From Corythoichthys intestinalis (Eukaryota > Chordata > Actinopteri > Syngnathiformes > Syngnathidae): a stretch of 64,000 nucleotides of DNA. A program made the translations under genes and the position numbers. This document shows, piece after piece, positions 46,151 to 58,312 of the stretch. The notes below the pieces were generated by a model. It was not told where the DNA came from. It was given only the letters and a program-made list of their open reading frames with translations, and searched no databases. Within the stretch, counting starts at the first letter, position 1. Every line of letters starts with the position of its first letter. Location: the NCBI RefSeq assembly GCF_030265065.1, contig NC_080410.1:52744398-52808397 (forward strand), read 5' to 3'.

Positions 46151-49100
46151 TCAAGCCCAGTAGCCGATGACAAACACGGCCACGCTAAGGCAAAGCAACA
46201 GGTTGGCGTTGACCACTTTTTTCAGACGCGGATCTTCCTTGAGTAGATGGAGGTCGGGAACGACGGGCTCTGCTCGGAAGGCACCCTTCTCCGCCTCCTT
46301 TTTCCGCCGCTCCATCCCGCACAACCAGTAGAGCGCGGACAACAGCCTGGACGGCTGTCGCGCACCGGACGCCGAGTCTGGAGGATGCCGGAACGGGGGC
46401 GTAAACCGAGGAGGAAAAACAAAAAGGGGGGGCCGATAGAAGCAAAGCACCTTTTCTGGCGCGCTCGTCTTCTGGCTTCAACCCGACCGGCGCCATCTCG
46501 TGACCCGCGACCTCCGACGAGGTCGGCTCTCTGGGGGCATATCTCGTGAACCAAGTCAGACGATCGATCTGAAAAGATGAAAGTTCTTCAGGCGGGATTA
46601 TTAGAGGTGAATTCATTGGCTGCCGTTGACGTCCCGATCCTCTCCTCACCTGCTCCGCTCCGGGCTTCTCCGTCGCCAGACTGACCAGCACGACCACCGT
46701 CAGCGTGATGAACGACAACAAGGTGGAGAAGTAAAGGTAATGGACCGACGCCACCACGGCGGGCCTTCGGTCCTGCTCGTAGCACGGCGGGGCCGGGTAA
46801 ATAAAGTCCAGAATCATGCGGGTGCACCCGACCGTCAGCCCCACGGCCACGCCCCAGAAAGCACCCTGCCGCCGGCACAAAACACATCTGTTCATTACCC
46901 TCGATTGCTGGAAATTGACATAACCAGTGTTGTTAATCTTACTTGAAAAAAAAAAAACTAATTCATTACAGTTACAAATTACTTTTCCCAAAAGTAATTG
47001 AGTTAATAACTCAGTTACCTGAATGTAAGAGTAATTAGTTACTTGGCAAAGTAACTGGTGTTACCTTTCATGTTTTTTTTTTTTTTCCCATTCCAAAAAA
47101 ACTCCAAAAACATAGTAACCTTTGCTATGTTTGGAAGTCATTCAATGTTGTGAATCAACCGTTAAAGTTAATATTGCTCCCGCAATTGCATGAGTTCCTG
47201 TCTGTCTACTTTCGACTGTTTCATCATTTAAAGATAGAATCAAGTCAAGATTTTGCCGATTTAGGAGTATTTTAGATAAAAAGTTACTTAGGTTTGCTAG
47301 GAAGGATGTCTACATCAGAGCCTTCCTGATAAGTCTACTGCTTTAAGATGGCCGCTGTTTACTAACGCCGGCAAGTGTATCAATTTGCATCTAATTCTAA
47401 GGTATCACTTTGGGCCCCACCACCAGTGCCGGGACACACACACACATTTAGAGTATCAACTACATAATTTCCTGCATTCTGGTGAATCTTTACACACTAA
47501 TTTGTGCATTTTCTGCATTCATTTCAGATGAAAATATATTTATGTAACCATACAGCGTATAGAGCAATAATGAATAATGACTGATATCACCTATGAGAAA
47601 TGTAGTGAAGGCCATCTTTTAAAATCTAAATATATTATTATTAGAAATATTCTCAAAGCAAATACCATCATGAATGACTTAGAATAAATGTTTTAACTAT
47701 ACTACAGTATACATTACAATATACAACTGTTTTAGTATGAAGAGCTTGCTAAGGGTTTGCCTGCTATACTGATTAAATATAAGCTAAAAGTGGAGCAAAC
47801 ACTAGCTAGCAAACAATTCTAGTATTTCATTATGGAGTAGGCTTAGCTCCATCTGGAAACTCACGATATCCACTATAGCAGGGGTGGGCAAACTATTCCA
47901 CAAAGGGCCGCTGTGGGTGCGGGTTTTTGCTGCAACCCATGAAGAGGACACCTTTTCACCAATCTGGTGTGTTATAAGTGCAATCAGTTGATTGCAGTCA
48001 GGTGCTTCTTGTTTCCATTGAAACCTCATTGGTTAAAAGCTCGGTGCTGGATCAGTTGGAACAAAGACCAGGACCCACTGCGGCCCTCGAGGACCGGTTT
48101 GCCCACCCCTGCACTATAGGCTACAGCTCCGAAGCAAGGTAACTAATAAATTCTTGACAAACTGGATTCAGGCAGATTTAAAAAAAAAAAAAAAAAAGAC
48201 AATTTCCACACCAACTTTAACATCTGTAGGATACCAAAAAAATGCCGTCATTATTTGGAATCTGTTTTTGAATAGGTGAATATCGCTCATTGAGGCCGGG
48301 AAAATCCTTTATTTCTTACGGAGTCAGCTGGGACCTCGCTTGAGATCTTTGTAATACACATCGCAAGGTTCCAGATGGGGCTGAAGTGGGCTAAGATAAC
48401 AGGTTAATTTTCAGCGTTACACTGACACAAGACACCAACCTTCCTTTGTGAAGTACAGTGGTACCTCTACATACGAATTTAATTCGTTCCAGGACCTTGT
48501 TTGTAAGTCGAAATGGTCGTATGTCGAGCAGGATTTTCCCATAGGAATACATTATAATTCCATTAATTCGTTCCAAAGCCTAAAAACATACACTAAATTC
48601 TTAATAAATACTGCTGGCACTGTTACAAATGGCAATTAAACATAGAAAAACAAATAAGTTATAAATAAATAATTCAGAATAATATAAGAAGAAGAAGAAG
48701 AATTAATAATTATTCCTGAAAATAATGTAACGAATCGGATTCTAATATGGCGGACACTTTTTACTGTCCCTGAACGCACCGCGAAGGTGACGTCTCCAGT
48801 GAGATAGGTCGGTGCGGTAGAGATAATACTTTCGTTTTCCTGAGAGCAGTCAACTGCTTAAGACAATGAGCGTTTTGTGTTGGATAAGTTCTTAAATAAA
48901 TGATAAAAACGTGACAAAGCTGGCGATTTCCTTGGCAATGTTACCACAATAATAATTGTCACCTTAACTTATAAATAGTGGCGAACGGTGGTCATAAGAG
49001 GATCATGGAGCTGTATTGTTGAGCCAGTTCAGGGACGCGCACCCCAAGCTCATATTTTTCTATAACTTGCATCTTCATTTCAAAGGTAAGCATCACTTTT

Positions 49101-52100
49101 TTGTTTCTCCAACTGTATCAACTTTTTTTGAAAACTGTGTTGATTTCTCACATAAGAAAATCCACCGTGGGTTCGTTTGCAGTGCTGTCATGTCGTCGTA
49201 TTTCGAGCAACTCGTCGGATGTAGAAACAAATGGCGGCTCAAATTTTACGTCGGATGTCGAAAAGATCGTGTGTCGAAGTGATCGTATGTAGAGGTACCA
49301 CTGTACTTTGTCACATCCTGGTGGCCTTTTCTACCCCTCTCCTGTTTTGCTTTCTTTTCTTTCCTCTTTTGATAACCCGATTTTTGTTTTGAAAACATTT
49401 CTGCAGTAGTGCGAACTCAGAGTCATTGACTGGTGTAAATGCGCACCGCTGCTCCCGGTCTGATCGAAGGAAGGGCGGACCAAACCATTTAATGAAAATA
49501 CAGGGGTTGGGGGTGGCATTACATATGCTCTCCGGGTGCTTACTTTTTGCCAAAAGCAAAACAAGAAAAAGAAACCCTTCGTTTTATTCCTATTAAAATT
49601 GTAATGATTAATATTTGAATTTACAAACAATTACCTAATGTTCTAATTTTCTTTGTGGGCCCCATCAGGGCATGGGCCCTTAGAATCAGTATCACTTTTC
49701 ACCCCTATACGCCACCCCTGCATGTGCTAACGCCACTGTGTCTCATTTCGCATCTAGTTCTATATACATGTGATATCTACCGTAGCATCATGTGGGCGTA
49801 GTTTGTAGGTTATCTGCTACAGTCAGATGTTATTGGAGCCACCTAGCATCGCGTTTGCAATGGAGTCACAACTCCCCCCCGCTCTCTCGTCTCCGTGAGT
49901 CTGTGTCTCTGACATTTCTCGTGTCATTCAACCAATGTAGTAACGCACACTTTACACAATGTCTGTAACGGTAACAGCGTTGCCAAGATGAGAAAAGTAA
50001 TTGATTGGATTACTCACTACTGAAAAAAATAACGCTGTTAGTAACAACACTGATTGTCCTGGAAGTACATTTTCCTCCAAAAGTGACTCAATGGCAGGTA
50101 ATGTGTGGAAAAGTAGCACTTTACCTTCTCATTAGTTCTAGTCCAGAAGCAGCCCAGGAAGAAGATAATGGAAACGGGCGGTTGCAGGTAGGTGCTGATG
50201 GACTGGATGTAGATAAAGAGTTGCCCCCCTTGGCTAGCTTGAATGACGGGAATCCACAAAATGGACGCCACCACCAGCGTTAGCACAAAAACCCTGCAGA
50301 GTGCAAAGAACATCTGGTACGTGTCCACCAGGAGGGAGGATCGGCAGCGATCGCTCGTCCGTCAGCGGCGTCGGCCGACGACGAGCGCCCTACAAAGGCG
50401 GCAGTGGGTCCTACTAAAGCAGGCGTTTAAGTGGGTCTTTGTTACGACTGATCCAGCGCAGGCAGTTTTACCAATGAGAGGTCCGGGGAAACAAGAAGCG
50501 CCTGACCGCCATTGACCGATTGCACTTGTAAAGCACCAGATCAGAGTCGTCTTGTTTTGTCGGAACAATATCCTGCATCCACTGCGGCCCCATGTGGAAT
50601 ACTTTGCCCGCGACTGTACTAAACGCACCTCCCGACAATCATGAGCTCCCACTCGGTGGCCCCGGATCGGAAGGTCTTCCACAGGTCGATGGTGAAAATG
50701 GTGCTGGCGCTGTTGAAGACGGAGGTGAGCGAGGAGACCAGTGCGGCGATCATCACAGCCATCATTAGACCTCGCAGTCCTGTAAGCCAAATACTAGTAA
50801 ATAACATTTTGAGAAGAAAAGCGGGATGGAAAGTGACTGAAATGGACCTAACCGGCGGGAAGAAGCTCAACCACCAGTCTGGCGTAGGCGGTGTCGCTAC
50901 ATCCCACCGGGTTTTCGCAGATCCGCTTGCACCGCTCCGGATCGGCACACGCCACGTCATCTGTTCAAGCGCATCCATCGGTCGGTTTCAACGACTGAAA
51001 CGTGAGCAGAAATAATGTGCTGCATTTCCCACCCGTGTAAAGTATCCTGCTGATCATGCCGGGCAACATGATGGCAAAGAACGGTACAATCTTGAGGTAA
51101 GCGGCCAGCAAGGAGCCGCCTTTTGCATGAGTCAACGTTTTGGCGGCCAGCGAGCGCTGAACGATCACCTAAATCGCAAACACAATGATTTCTTTTAGAG
51201 GATTTCAACTTGTAAATTTTGCTGAAAGCAGGAATCTATATAAGTGAAATTATTTTATACAACAAAATATGAAGGTTCCTCCGAGTGATTCTTGAGGCGT
51301 GCCACATTTTTATGCCTCCAAATCCTATGTAATGATGATTTTAAAAAACTGTTGTGCATTTTACAATATGATATGATAACAGTACGACAGTCATCTTTTA
51401 TACAAGAAAACGGGAGCAACAGGAAAAAAAATTCAGATTTCCAGAAGCGCTCCTTGTGGGGCTCCACCTGGATTTTGTTTAAGGAGATGCCACATATTTA
51501 TCTCAGATCCTGGGTCATCACAAAAAATGGATGTGGATCTATGAGACGGGAAACTTGAGGCCAAAGTGAGAGCGTTACCAAATTTTACCTGATCGGAGCA
51601 CCAGTACCACATGGAAGGAATAGACATGCCAACGATGAGGCCGGGCCACGGAAGGTCCGAGTCCACGGGGTCCCGGAAAATGTGGAAGGAGTCCTCTCGG
51701 GGGAGACCGCACGTGGTGTTGGCCGCTCGAACAGATGGGATGGCGTCCATGTAGCCCTCGAACAGAGCATTCCAGCCTCCCACCTTTGCAAAACCTCCCA
51801 AATAATGCAAAATCAAAAGACGGCACGGCGCGCGGAACGTCATTGTTTGACGGCGAGCTTACTGAAGCCCATGAGGACGAGCGCTCCGGCGAGCATGATC
51901 ACCGTTTGAGCAGCGTCGGTGTAGATGACTGCAGCTAGACCGCCTCGACGACGACAGCAAAGCAACACATACAATTAACTGTATTTTTAAGACTAAGGCG
52001 CTACCTTTTCCACAATTTGCCACAACAAACGGCACTGCTAGCACGCTACTATCTGATTGTGTGTGTGTGTTTTTTTAGGCAGTATACAGATTTTATTACT

Positions 52101-55100
52101 GAAGTCGGCTCCGTCCAATACTTGGTACATTATGGGAGTCATTTTTTTTCTCCACAGCTCTTTCTACAACTGGTTGCAGTAGCTCAGTAGTTGGCACTTT
52201 TGATGGCAAAGACAACCATGGGGGTTGGGATCCAGACTGGAGAAGGAAGGACAATGAGAAAAGGTGGGACTTGTCATAAAAAAAAAAAAAATCTACCATT
52301 ATGGTTTTTCTTTGACAGTGTAGTTAAAAGTGCTCTGACAGATTTCCAAAGCGCGGCGTTCTATGACACTGACGACCATTAGCCCCCAGTTCAGCAACAT
52401 GACTCAGTCAGTAGCTATAGACCCTACTCACATGACGTCACAACCACGCCTCGGCGCCATGTTGTCCGTCTACTCGTCGTGTTGACGCATTACCGCTACG
52501 TAAATTCCTCCTACTATGGCGTGTTTTTCTGCTCCTCGTTTACATTAATAATCAAAATGGTGAAGGCGTGTGTGGCGGTTGGTTGCAATAACAGAGAAGA
52601 TAGACGGAGAGACTTGAAGTTCTACCGTATTCCGAGAGACCCGGAGAGGAGAGCGAGATGGACGGCTGCAATTCGACGAGAAAACTGGGCTCCAAACGAT
52701 TACCACAGATTGTGTAGTAGTCATTTTATATCTGGTAAGATGCATTTAATATATACTTAGAGGGTTTTGGGCTGACAACCACAATTAAGATCATTGCGAG
52801 GCTAATCGCCGACAACATAGTTTCAAATTCAATATGCTTATTTCTTCCACCATCATTACATTTTGAATAATATTTAGCTGGTACCAAGTGAAAGAAGCTG
52901 GCCTCGTCTACGGATCATCCGTTAAACAGGTGTGTCCAAACCTTTTGCAAAGGGGGCCAGATTTGGTGTGGTAAAAATGCGGGGGGCTACCTTGGCTAAT
53001 TTACATAGAACAATATATTTAAAGAAATTTTAGCAAGCCCTTCTGTGTGTCACATTTGCTTTATTATTTTTTTTAATTCATAATTTCAACAGTCTCGTCT
53101 TTGTGGCGTTCTCTTTCGACACTCGGGCTCTTGCGAAATATTGCTGCTGTGAGATGAAACTAGCTTCAAGTTGCTATAATTTCTCGCTGCGTATCTTCCC
53201 TGTAATGTTGTACATGTCAGCGTGTCTTGTTCGGTAATATTATTACGTCACATCGAACTCTTTGAAAACAGCGACTGTCTCTTTGCAAATGAGGCAGACA
53301 CAGTTGTTGCGTGTTTTATTGAAGAAATAGTCCAATATCCACCTATCCTTGAAGCGTCGGCCATCGCAGTCAACTTTTTTTTTTTTTTTGGGATTGTCGC
53401 CATTTTAGAAAACACACGGGGTAATGTTGCTTAGAGTGCTGCTCTTAAAGTTTTTCAAACTTTCGTGAGAATAGGCTGATTTTGTGTGGACAAGATAGTT
53501 GTAGATATCAGGGTAGCAGATGTCAGGCAGAGAGGGCGAAGACAGCGGGTCGAAAAATATCCATTTAGGCATCAAATATGGATCTGGCGAATGGATAGAC
53601 TTAAGCTTTTCCACATAACGCCTTTTATGCAACGCATCCAATGAGTTTATAGCGTCTGAAAGCACCGGGGCTTCCATGAATTGCACTATAAATTGCACGA
53701 CAAATTGAAACCATTGAGAATACGGATAAACAAAGACGGATATTATGGCGGCCGGATACAGCCACACGTCATTCGGTGAAGTTGGTGAGTAGGGTCTATA
53801 AGAAGTCAAGGTAAAGTGGATTTTTTTTAAGTGTCATTTTTTGGAGTATCATTTTAAATCGGTCATTGTACTTTTACATCATTCAATTTTGTTCGAATTC
53901 ATTTACTTGGTTACATTTTAACCCCTTCGGACCTAAGCGTGCTGCTGAAGGACACGACGCGTTCGCGTCTCAAAAGCAAAAAATACTGAATTTAGTTGCT
54001 ATTACCACTTCTGGTAGATGATTGGATGAAACTTTACCCATCGAAATCAAATCAGGAAGTTTGGCATGCCCACTTTGCTGTTTTTGGCTCTTTGAAAATG
54101 GCTGACCAAACGCAACTTCAGAAATGATAACTTAAAGTGCTCATTTCTCATTAAAAACACATTAACATTAAAAATGACAAATAAAACATTGTAACATCCC
54201 TATTCTGCCTTTAGGAAAGTTTTACAGCAGGGTTTTTTGTGCTGTCCCACCGTGCCCTCTTGTGGTCGCTTTGGGACATGGTTTAGTAGCGTATTCGTAT
54301 CAATTCAATATGGCTGCACGACGTCTCGGCCTGACTCCTACGTTGTAATGTTGTGCTTATATGATCCCTAGACAAGATTTGTCCGTAAGTATGGATGTGT
54401 GAAAGAATGTACATGATCTTTTATTGGGAGAAATGTTTATTGTTTTGTATGACACGTTTTTTGTTTATGTTTAGCGAACTTGTCTGGCGAGCTAATGTTG
54501 CTAATGTACGGTTGCCACCTGTCCCTTAAAATAAGGGACAGTCAGAAATTGGGAATTAAATGTTGCGTTCCGTATTGAACTAATACGTATAAATGAATAT
54601 ATACATTTCTAGGCATTTTAGGAGTTTTGGGGATGTCCTTTTTTTTCCTCTGCCTGCACAGCTTTGGGTGTGAGGGGGGGGTCCCGTATTTCTTATTTCT
54701 GAAAAGTGGCAACCCTATTTAATGCTAATACTTGTGTACTTTTTTTTTTGGTAGTTTTACGACGGTCTTAAGAGGACATTGGTTTGAAGCCATTCTTTCA
54801 GTCTGATTATTAAAGCCTTGTTAACTAGCTGTCTAGCTTGGGATAAAGTAGAAGCTTGCGGTTCTGAAGGGGTTAAAATGCTTCCATTCCAAAGTAAAAA
54901 AAAAATGAGCGAGAATAAGGATGGATCATTTTGCATTTGTGTGCCAGTACGTCAAGGGGCTAGGTGCATGAGTATGGTAGTCCGTTACGGTCTGAAACGC
55001 CAGCAATTTGACTGACAGCGCGAGAACATTTTGAAGAACGAGTCTTAAAAAGAGACGATCGCGGTTGAAGCGGGGAATAGGAATCTCACCCGCCACGGTG

Positions 55101-57470
55101 TAGAGTGCCGTGACAGATAGCAGGAGCACCAAAGCCAGGTAGATGTCCCACTGCAAAGCCATCTTGATAAATAAGGCACCGGCATACATGTCCACCTGAC
55201 ACCCATTCAAAAGACATATCAACTTGGAAAAATTCTATCGAGTAGCAGAGGTCAAATCCTACCGATATCTTGGTGAAGATGTAAATGAACAAGCTCAAAA
55301 CGGCGATAAACAAGTGAGTTCTTCTCCCGGCGTATCGGCGCTGTAGATATTCTGGCATGGTCGTCACCTGCGGTCCCCCCAAAAAATAAAAAGATGTCAA
55401 ACTGTCAAGGTCCGTTCACGTACGTACTTACCCCTGAAGCCAGGTAAATGGGCAGAAAAATCCAGGCCAGGAGCAGCGCCATGAACATTCCCTGTTACGA
55501 CGCACAAAACTTGGGATCGGAAGAGAAGCGTTTTTCCACTCGGAGTATCGTACGTTCCACTCGTAGGCGATGGCGCCGATTCCCGCCGCCGCGCCCGAAC
55601 CGGCCAGTCCGATCAGGTGCCCGCTGCCGACGTTACTGGAAAAAAGTGAGGCCCCCACCTACGAGTAGATTTATTGCGGCTTCAAACGCAACGATTGGCT
55701 TTCAGTGGCATGATCGCTAGCTGCCAGCCCTTTTCCTTTGCCACTTCTTGTAGATTTTAGGTCGGATGACTTCTTCTGTTTGCTCATGGGCTGCCATTAA
55801 CGGCACAAATGGATTAGACGTCTTCAACCTAGTAGCACTTTGGATGCATTTTAAAGGTGCTATGATGAAATATGATAGCAGGAAATGATTGCAGAGCGAG
55901 CGTATTTTGGACACAAATCCATTCGAAAAAGGAGAGACGGTGAAAACGAAAAATGGTAAATACCACTTTTCGTTCTCTGCCCTGCTGCAAAAAAGTGACA
56001 GAAAAGGCATCATCGTAAAAGTCTTTCTGTCTCACTCAGCTGCCTTGCCACTAAAAAATCTCCAAACAGAAGACGATGTGACACGCAGAGTGAGCTGCTG
56101 CTTTTTGCAGTCTATCCGAAGACTTTTTGTTCTTTTGTTGCAGTCTGTCAACATGTGCAGCTCGAGAAAGCTAATCATAATTATCAATTCTGGCTGTGAT
56201 GTCACAACCAGAATTGTTAAAAAAAAAAAAAAAAGCGGGCATTGCATTGTTTTGGATGGAGTAACTAGGAAATGGTAAAGTCAGCCAGATTTGACTGCCA
56301 AACTGGCCTCATCATTTTTTGACACGTGGATTGTTTTTGAGGACCAGTGTTTTTTTTTTCGTCATCGATGATGATAACGAAAATATATCGTCAACTAACA
56401 CTTTTTTCATGACTATGACGGGACGATAACGAGCTAAAAATGTGTTTTGGGAGACTAAAACTTCACTGGCCGAATGTCAGTATTCGTCTGACAAGACAAA
56501 AATGCACAGGTTTCCGTCACACGGTAGGATTCATCACACGCTAAATATAACTTGTAGCATTAGCATGTCTTTCGCGTTTGCGATAGCTTTAGGCTAATGC
56601 TAACAGCGAGCGTCCTCTTAAACTCTGAGAACTTTTTTTTTTTTTTACATTCAGTTGGTGGCGTCCAGGTGAGTATGATTGATGGAAAATAATGTACTGT
56701 TTTCCTGCTGAGTGTGTTGGCGTTGTCCTTGCAGATGCTACGATATGTGCTCGTCTGAATTTTTTACCGATGAAAACATTTTTAGTAAAAGTCGACTTGG
56801 ACGAGACCAAATGGGTCTTGAGTTTTCGCCACCAAAAACTAGAGGAAGACATATTAGTCTTAGTCATTTCAATAAGTATTATTGTCCAAACGACAGTGCC
56901 AAAAATAAAAAGGGCTGCCAAAAATAACACTGCTAGTGCTGAGGACTCACCGGCCACCAGGTCATACTCTTCCCCGCCAAGAAGTAACCGTCCACGGTGC
57001 TGCGCTTAGTCTTCCACATGGACTAGTAGGCATGTGACAGACAGAAACAGAAATGGGCTACGTCGGATGATAAATGTAACATGAATGAAGACATGAGAAC
57101 TATTTCAAATCAATTAAAAATGAAAAATACAAATATTTAATAAGTCTTCAAGTTTGTGTTAGTTTAAGGCACTTTATTCAATTGTACTAAAAAGAATAGA
57201 GTATTTACGTAAAGACTAATTGTCTACCTAAATTTATTTATTTACTTACAACGTAGGTATAGTAGACATACATATAGAAGATAAGGGATCTTTTACCCTG
57301 TATTCGATGGCATATTTTCGACATACCCAAAAGCCCACAGCCAACACCAAAACAAAGTAGAGCACCAGGACCGCGATGTCCACGCCGTCAAAGGCCGCGC
57401 TTCCTCCGCCCGGGGCCGGCGCGGTAGACATGGCGTCGCCTCGTCCGGGTACCGCAAGGTCCGAGGTCAT
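46151..57470 (-). CDS. slc5a11: Sodium/myo-inositol cotransporter 2 (SMIT2)
   Basis: Fifteen exons, high to low: 57327-57470, 56951-57022, 55554-55658, 55432-55491, 55263-55367, 55090-55195, 51863-51943, 51589-51794, 51033-51168, 50853-50960, 50629-50779, 50125-50293, 46650-46865, 46451-46568, 46151-46377. They join to 667 aa (human 675). A plasma-membrane SLC5 symporter using Na+ to import inositol. Seen: [18 protein letters not shown] (TM1), [51 protein letters not shown], the Na+-symporter signature region [34 protein letters not shown], and a last helix ending VIGYWA. The start at 57470 directly follows an acceptor (TTTCCAG), with a second Met 13 codons in. Residues and synteny with arhgap17 favour slc5a11 over other SLC5 members. 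Transposons fill the two largest introns. Confidence 0.95.
47879..48111 (-). mobile_element. hAT MITE (CAGGGGTGGGCAAAC family), complete
   Basis: Inverted ends CAGGGGTGGGCAAACTATTC and ...ACCGGTTTGCCCACCCCTG, flanked by a perfect 8-bp duplication CACTATAG (47871-47878, 48112-48119). 233 bases, no ORF. Related pieces at 17766 and 50401. Confidence 0.93.
48456..49303 (+). mobile_element. Tc/mariner-type MITE (CAGTGGTACCTCTACAT family)
   Basis: TA flanks (48454-48455, 49304-49305). Ends CAGTGGTACCTCTACATACG and ...CGTATGTAGAGGTACCACTG are perfect inverted repeats over about 17 bases. No intact transposase. Confidence 0.88.
50401..50612 (+). mobile_element. hAT MITE fragment in slc5a11 intron 11
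   Basis: Internal words (CACTTGTAAAGCACCAGAT, ATCCTGCATCCACTGCGGCCC) match the 47879 and 17766 copies. The ends are eroded. Confidence 0.6.
52557..52734 (+). CDS. THAP-domain first exon, ISL2EU-like copy 2
   Basis: Open from [19 protein letters not shown] through [32 protein letters not shown] to a GTAAGA donor (52735). The C2CH signature is complete: Cys5, Cys10, and Cys-x2-His in LCSSHF, with the expected Trp and Pro. This is a typical DNA-binding THAP domain. No DDE exon is recognisable downstream, so the protein is probably not made in full. Confidence 0.65.
52926..53445 (-). mobile_element. hAT fragment nested in ISL2EU-like copy 2
   Basis: Inverted relative of 27686-28410: starts CAGGTGTGTCCAAACCTTTT and contains the complement of the BED-finger region (GAGGCAGACACAGTTGTTGC). 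The far terminus is missing or eroded. Confidence 0.75.
53446..53795 (-). pseudogene. ISL2EU-like ORF2 (YqaJ-protein N-terminal part), copy 2
   Basis: Minus-strand frame includes [40 protein letters not shown] and [20 protein letters not shown], open for about 115 codons, then cut by the nested hAT fragment. It matches the conserved linker of YqaJ-domain proteins of fish transposons. The nuclease domain itself is absent. Confidence 0.6.
54254..54265 (-). promoter_or_regulatory. CTCF-like motif in a TTAA element
   Basis: Minus strand CCACAAGAGGGC fits the CTCF core consensus CCASNAGRKGGC. Its flanks resemble those of the site at 60721-60732. Binding is unproven. Confidence 0.35.
54507..54713. 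mobile_element. Palindromic MITE (GGTTGCCACC family)
   Basis: Left CGGTTGCCACCTGTCCCTTA and right TCTGAAAAGTGGCAACCCT are inverted ends of a common fish repeat. No ORF. Confidence 0.55.
56348..56932 (+). mobile_element. hAT-like element (CAGTGTTTTTT...CGTCATCG family)
   Basis: Left part CCAGTGTTTTTTTTTTCGTC then ATCGTCAACTAACAC; right part ends AAAATAACACTG. Typical fish non-autonomous element in slc5a11 intron 2, which separates exons 2 and 3. Confidence 0.55.
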
Positions 57471-58312
57471 CTGGAAAGAATCGCCACATGAACAATTGTG
57501 GTTAAAATGTAATTGACTTCATTCATTTATTGAAGAAAAAAAAACAAGTCTGTCACTGCATGGTAGTACTAGAAGTACATACTGTATAAGAAGCAAAAAT
57601 CACATTGACCGTACCTACATTTTTGGATCTAAGGACTATCGATTCAAGCGGTTCGTGTACGAAAGCCAACACAAAACAGCCCAATGGACAGCTCGTGTCA
57701 TGGCATTGTTAAGTCGAGAAAAAGAAAACTCAACTCACCTGGCCGTGCACATTCAAAACAGCAGCTCCGGGAGGAGGAAGCTCCTTTCGCGCATGCTGGA
57801 GATCAAACTCCACTTTCAACACGTGCACGTGATGTCAAAAGGTTTATTGCTCACACACACACGCTCAGGAAGACATATGCATGTGAACGCCTGACAAACG
57901 CGTAAATCGGATGGCTTATCTCAGATCTCCACCATAGAGAGCATAGTAAATTCATGCGATAATACAAAATGCGGCAGGCCAGCAGCTAAGTGGAAAAGAG
58001 CAATATCATACGGAATATTTATTATCAAGAGACAGCTTATCTGTAGCGCCAAAAAAAAAAAAAAATCAGTACAGGAACACTTGGAAAATAATGTTTATGC
58101 TACGACAATAAAGGCATTCAATTCCAGGAACAGAGACTTCATATCAGGCAGTAGTGAAAAGAAACGGAAAGTCCTTTTTCAAGAAGTATTCTTTCACTAC
58201 CAAAGACAATGTTGCCGATGATGTTCAACTGCTCCTAAATAAAGAATGAAAAAGAGTAGAAGCAAGATTTTTATTTTTTTATGATAAAAGATGGAATCCA
58301 GTCTTTCATTTA
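57471..58312. other. slc5a11 upstream region
   Basis: An acceptor directly before the start codon implies at least one non-coding 5' exon. A GC-richer stretch at 57740-57850 (CAGCTCCGGGAGGAGGAAGC) could hold it and the promoter, but no donor was fixed. The rest is AT-rich with no gene. Confidence 0.35.

Larger units (their letters stand above)
46925..50052 (+). mobile_element. hAT element (CAGTGTTGTTAATC family), long copy with nested MITEs
   Basis: Starts CAGTGTTGTTAATCTTACTT and ends ...CGCTGTTAGTAACAACACTG, near-perfect inverted termini, in slc5a11 intron 12. Contains nested elements at 47879-48111 and 48456-49303. A clear target duplication was not found. The core (about 47140-47400 and 49740-49960) is shared with the TAGAGGTG family. 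Confidence 0.8.
52418..53799 (+). mobile_element. ISL2EU-like DNA transposon, copy 2
   Basis: Ends TAGACCCTACTCACATGACG and ...GGTGAGTAGGGTCTA with TA flanks (52416-52417, 53800-53801), in slc5a11 intron 6. The THAP exon reads on the plus strand from the left, ORF2 remnants on the minus strand from the right. A hAT fragment (52926-53445) has replaced or split the middle. Confidence 0.65.
53922..54872 (+). mobile_element. piggyBac-like TTAA element
   Basis: Flanked by TTAA (53918-53921, 54873-54876) with ends CCCCTTCGGACC and GGTTCTGAAGGGG. TTAA targets with CCC...GGG termini are the piggyBac pattern. No transposase. It contains a CTCF-like motif (54254-54265) and a nested MITE (54507-54713). 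Confidence 0.7.

Noticed and set aside
46185-46991. 268-codon ORF on the minus strand
   Set aside because: It contains slc5a11 exons 13 and 14, but then reads through the intron and into the last exon in the wrong frame. The spliced model fits the family.
50243-51015. Plus-strand ORFs of 90-124 codons
   Set aside because: Antisense to slc5a11 exons 9-12.
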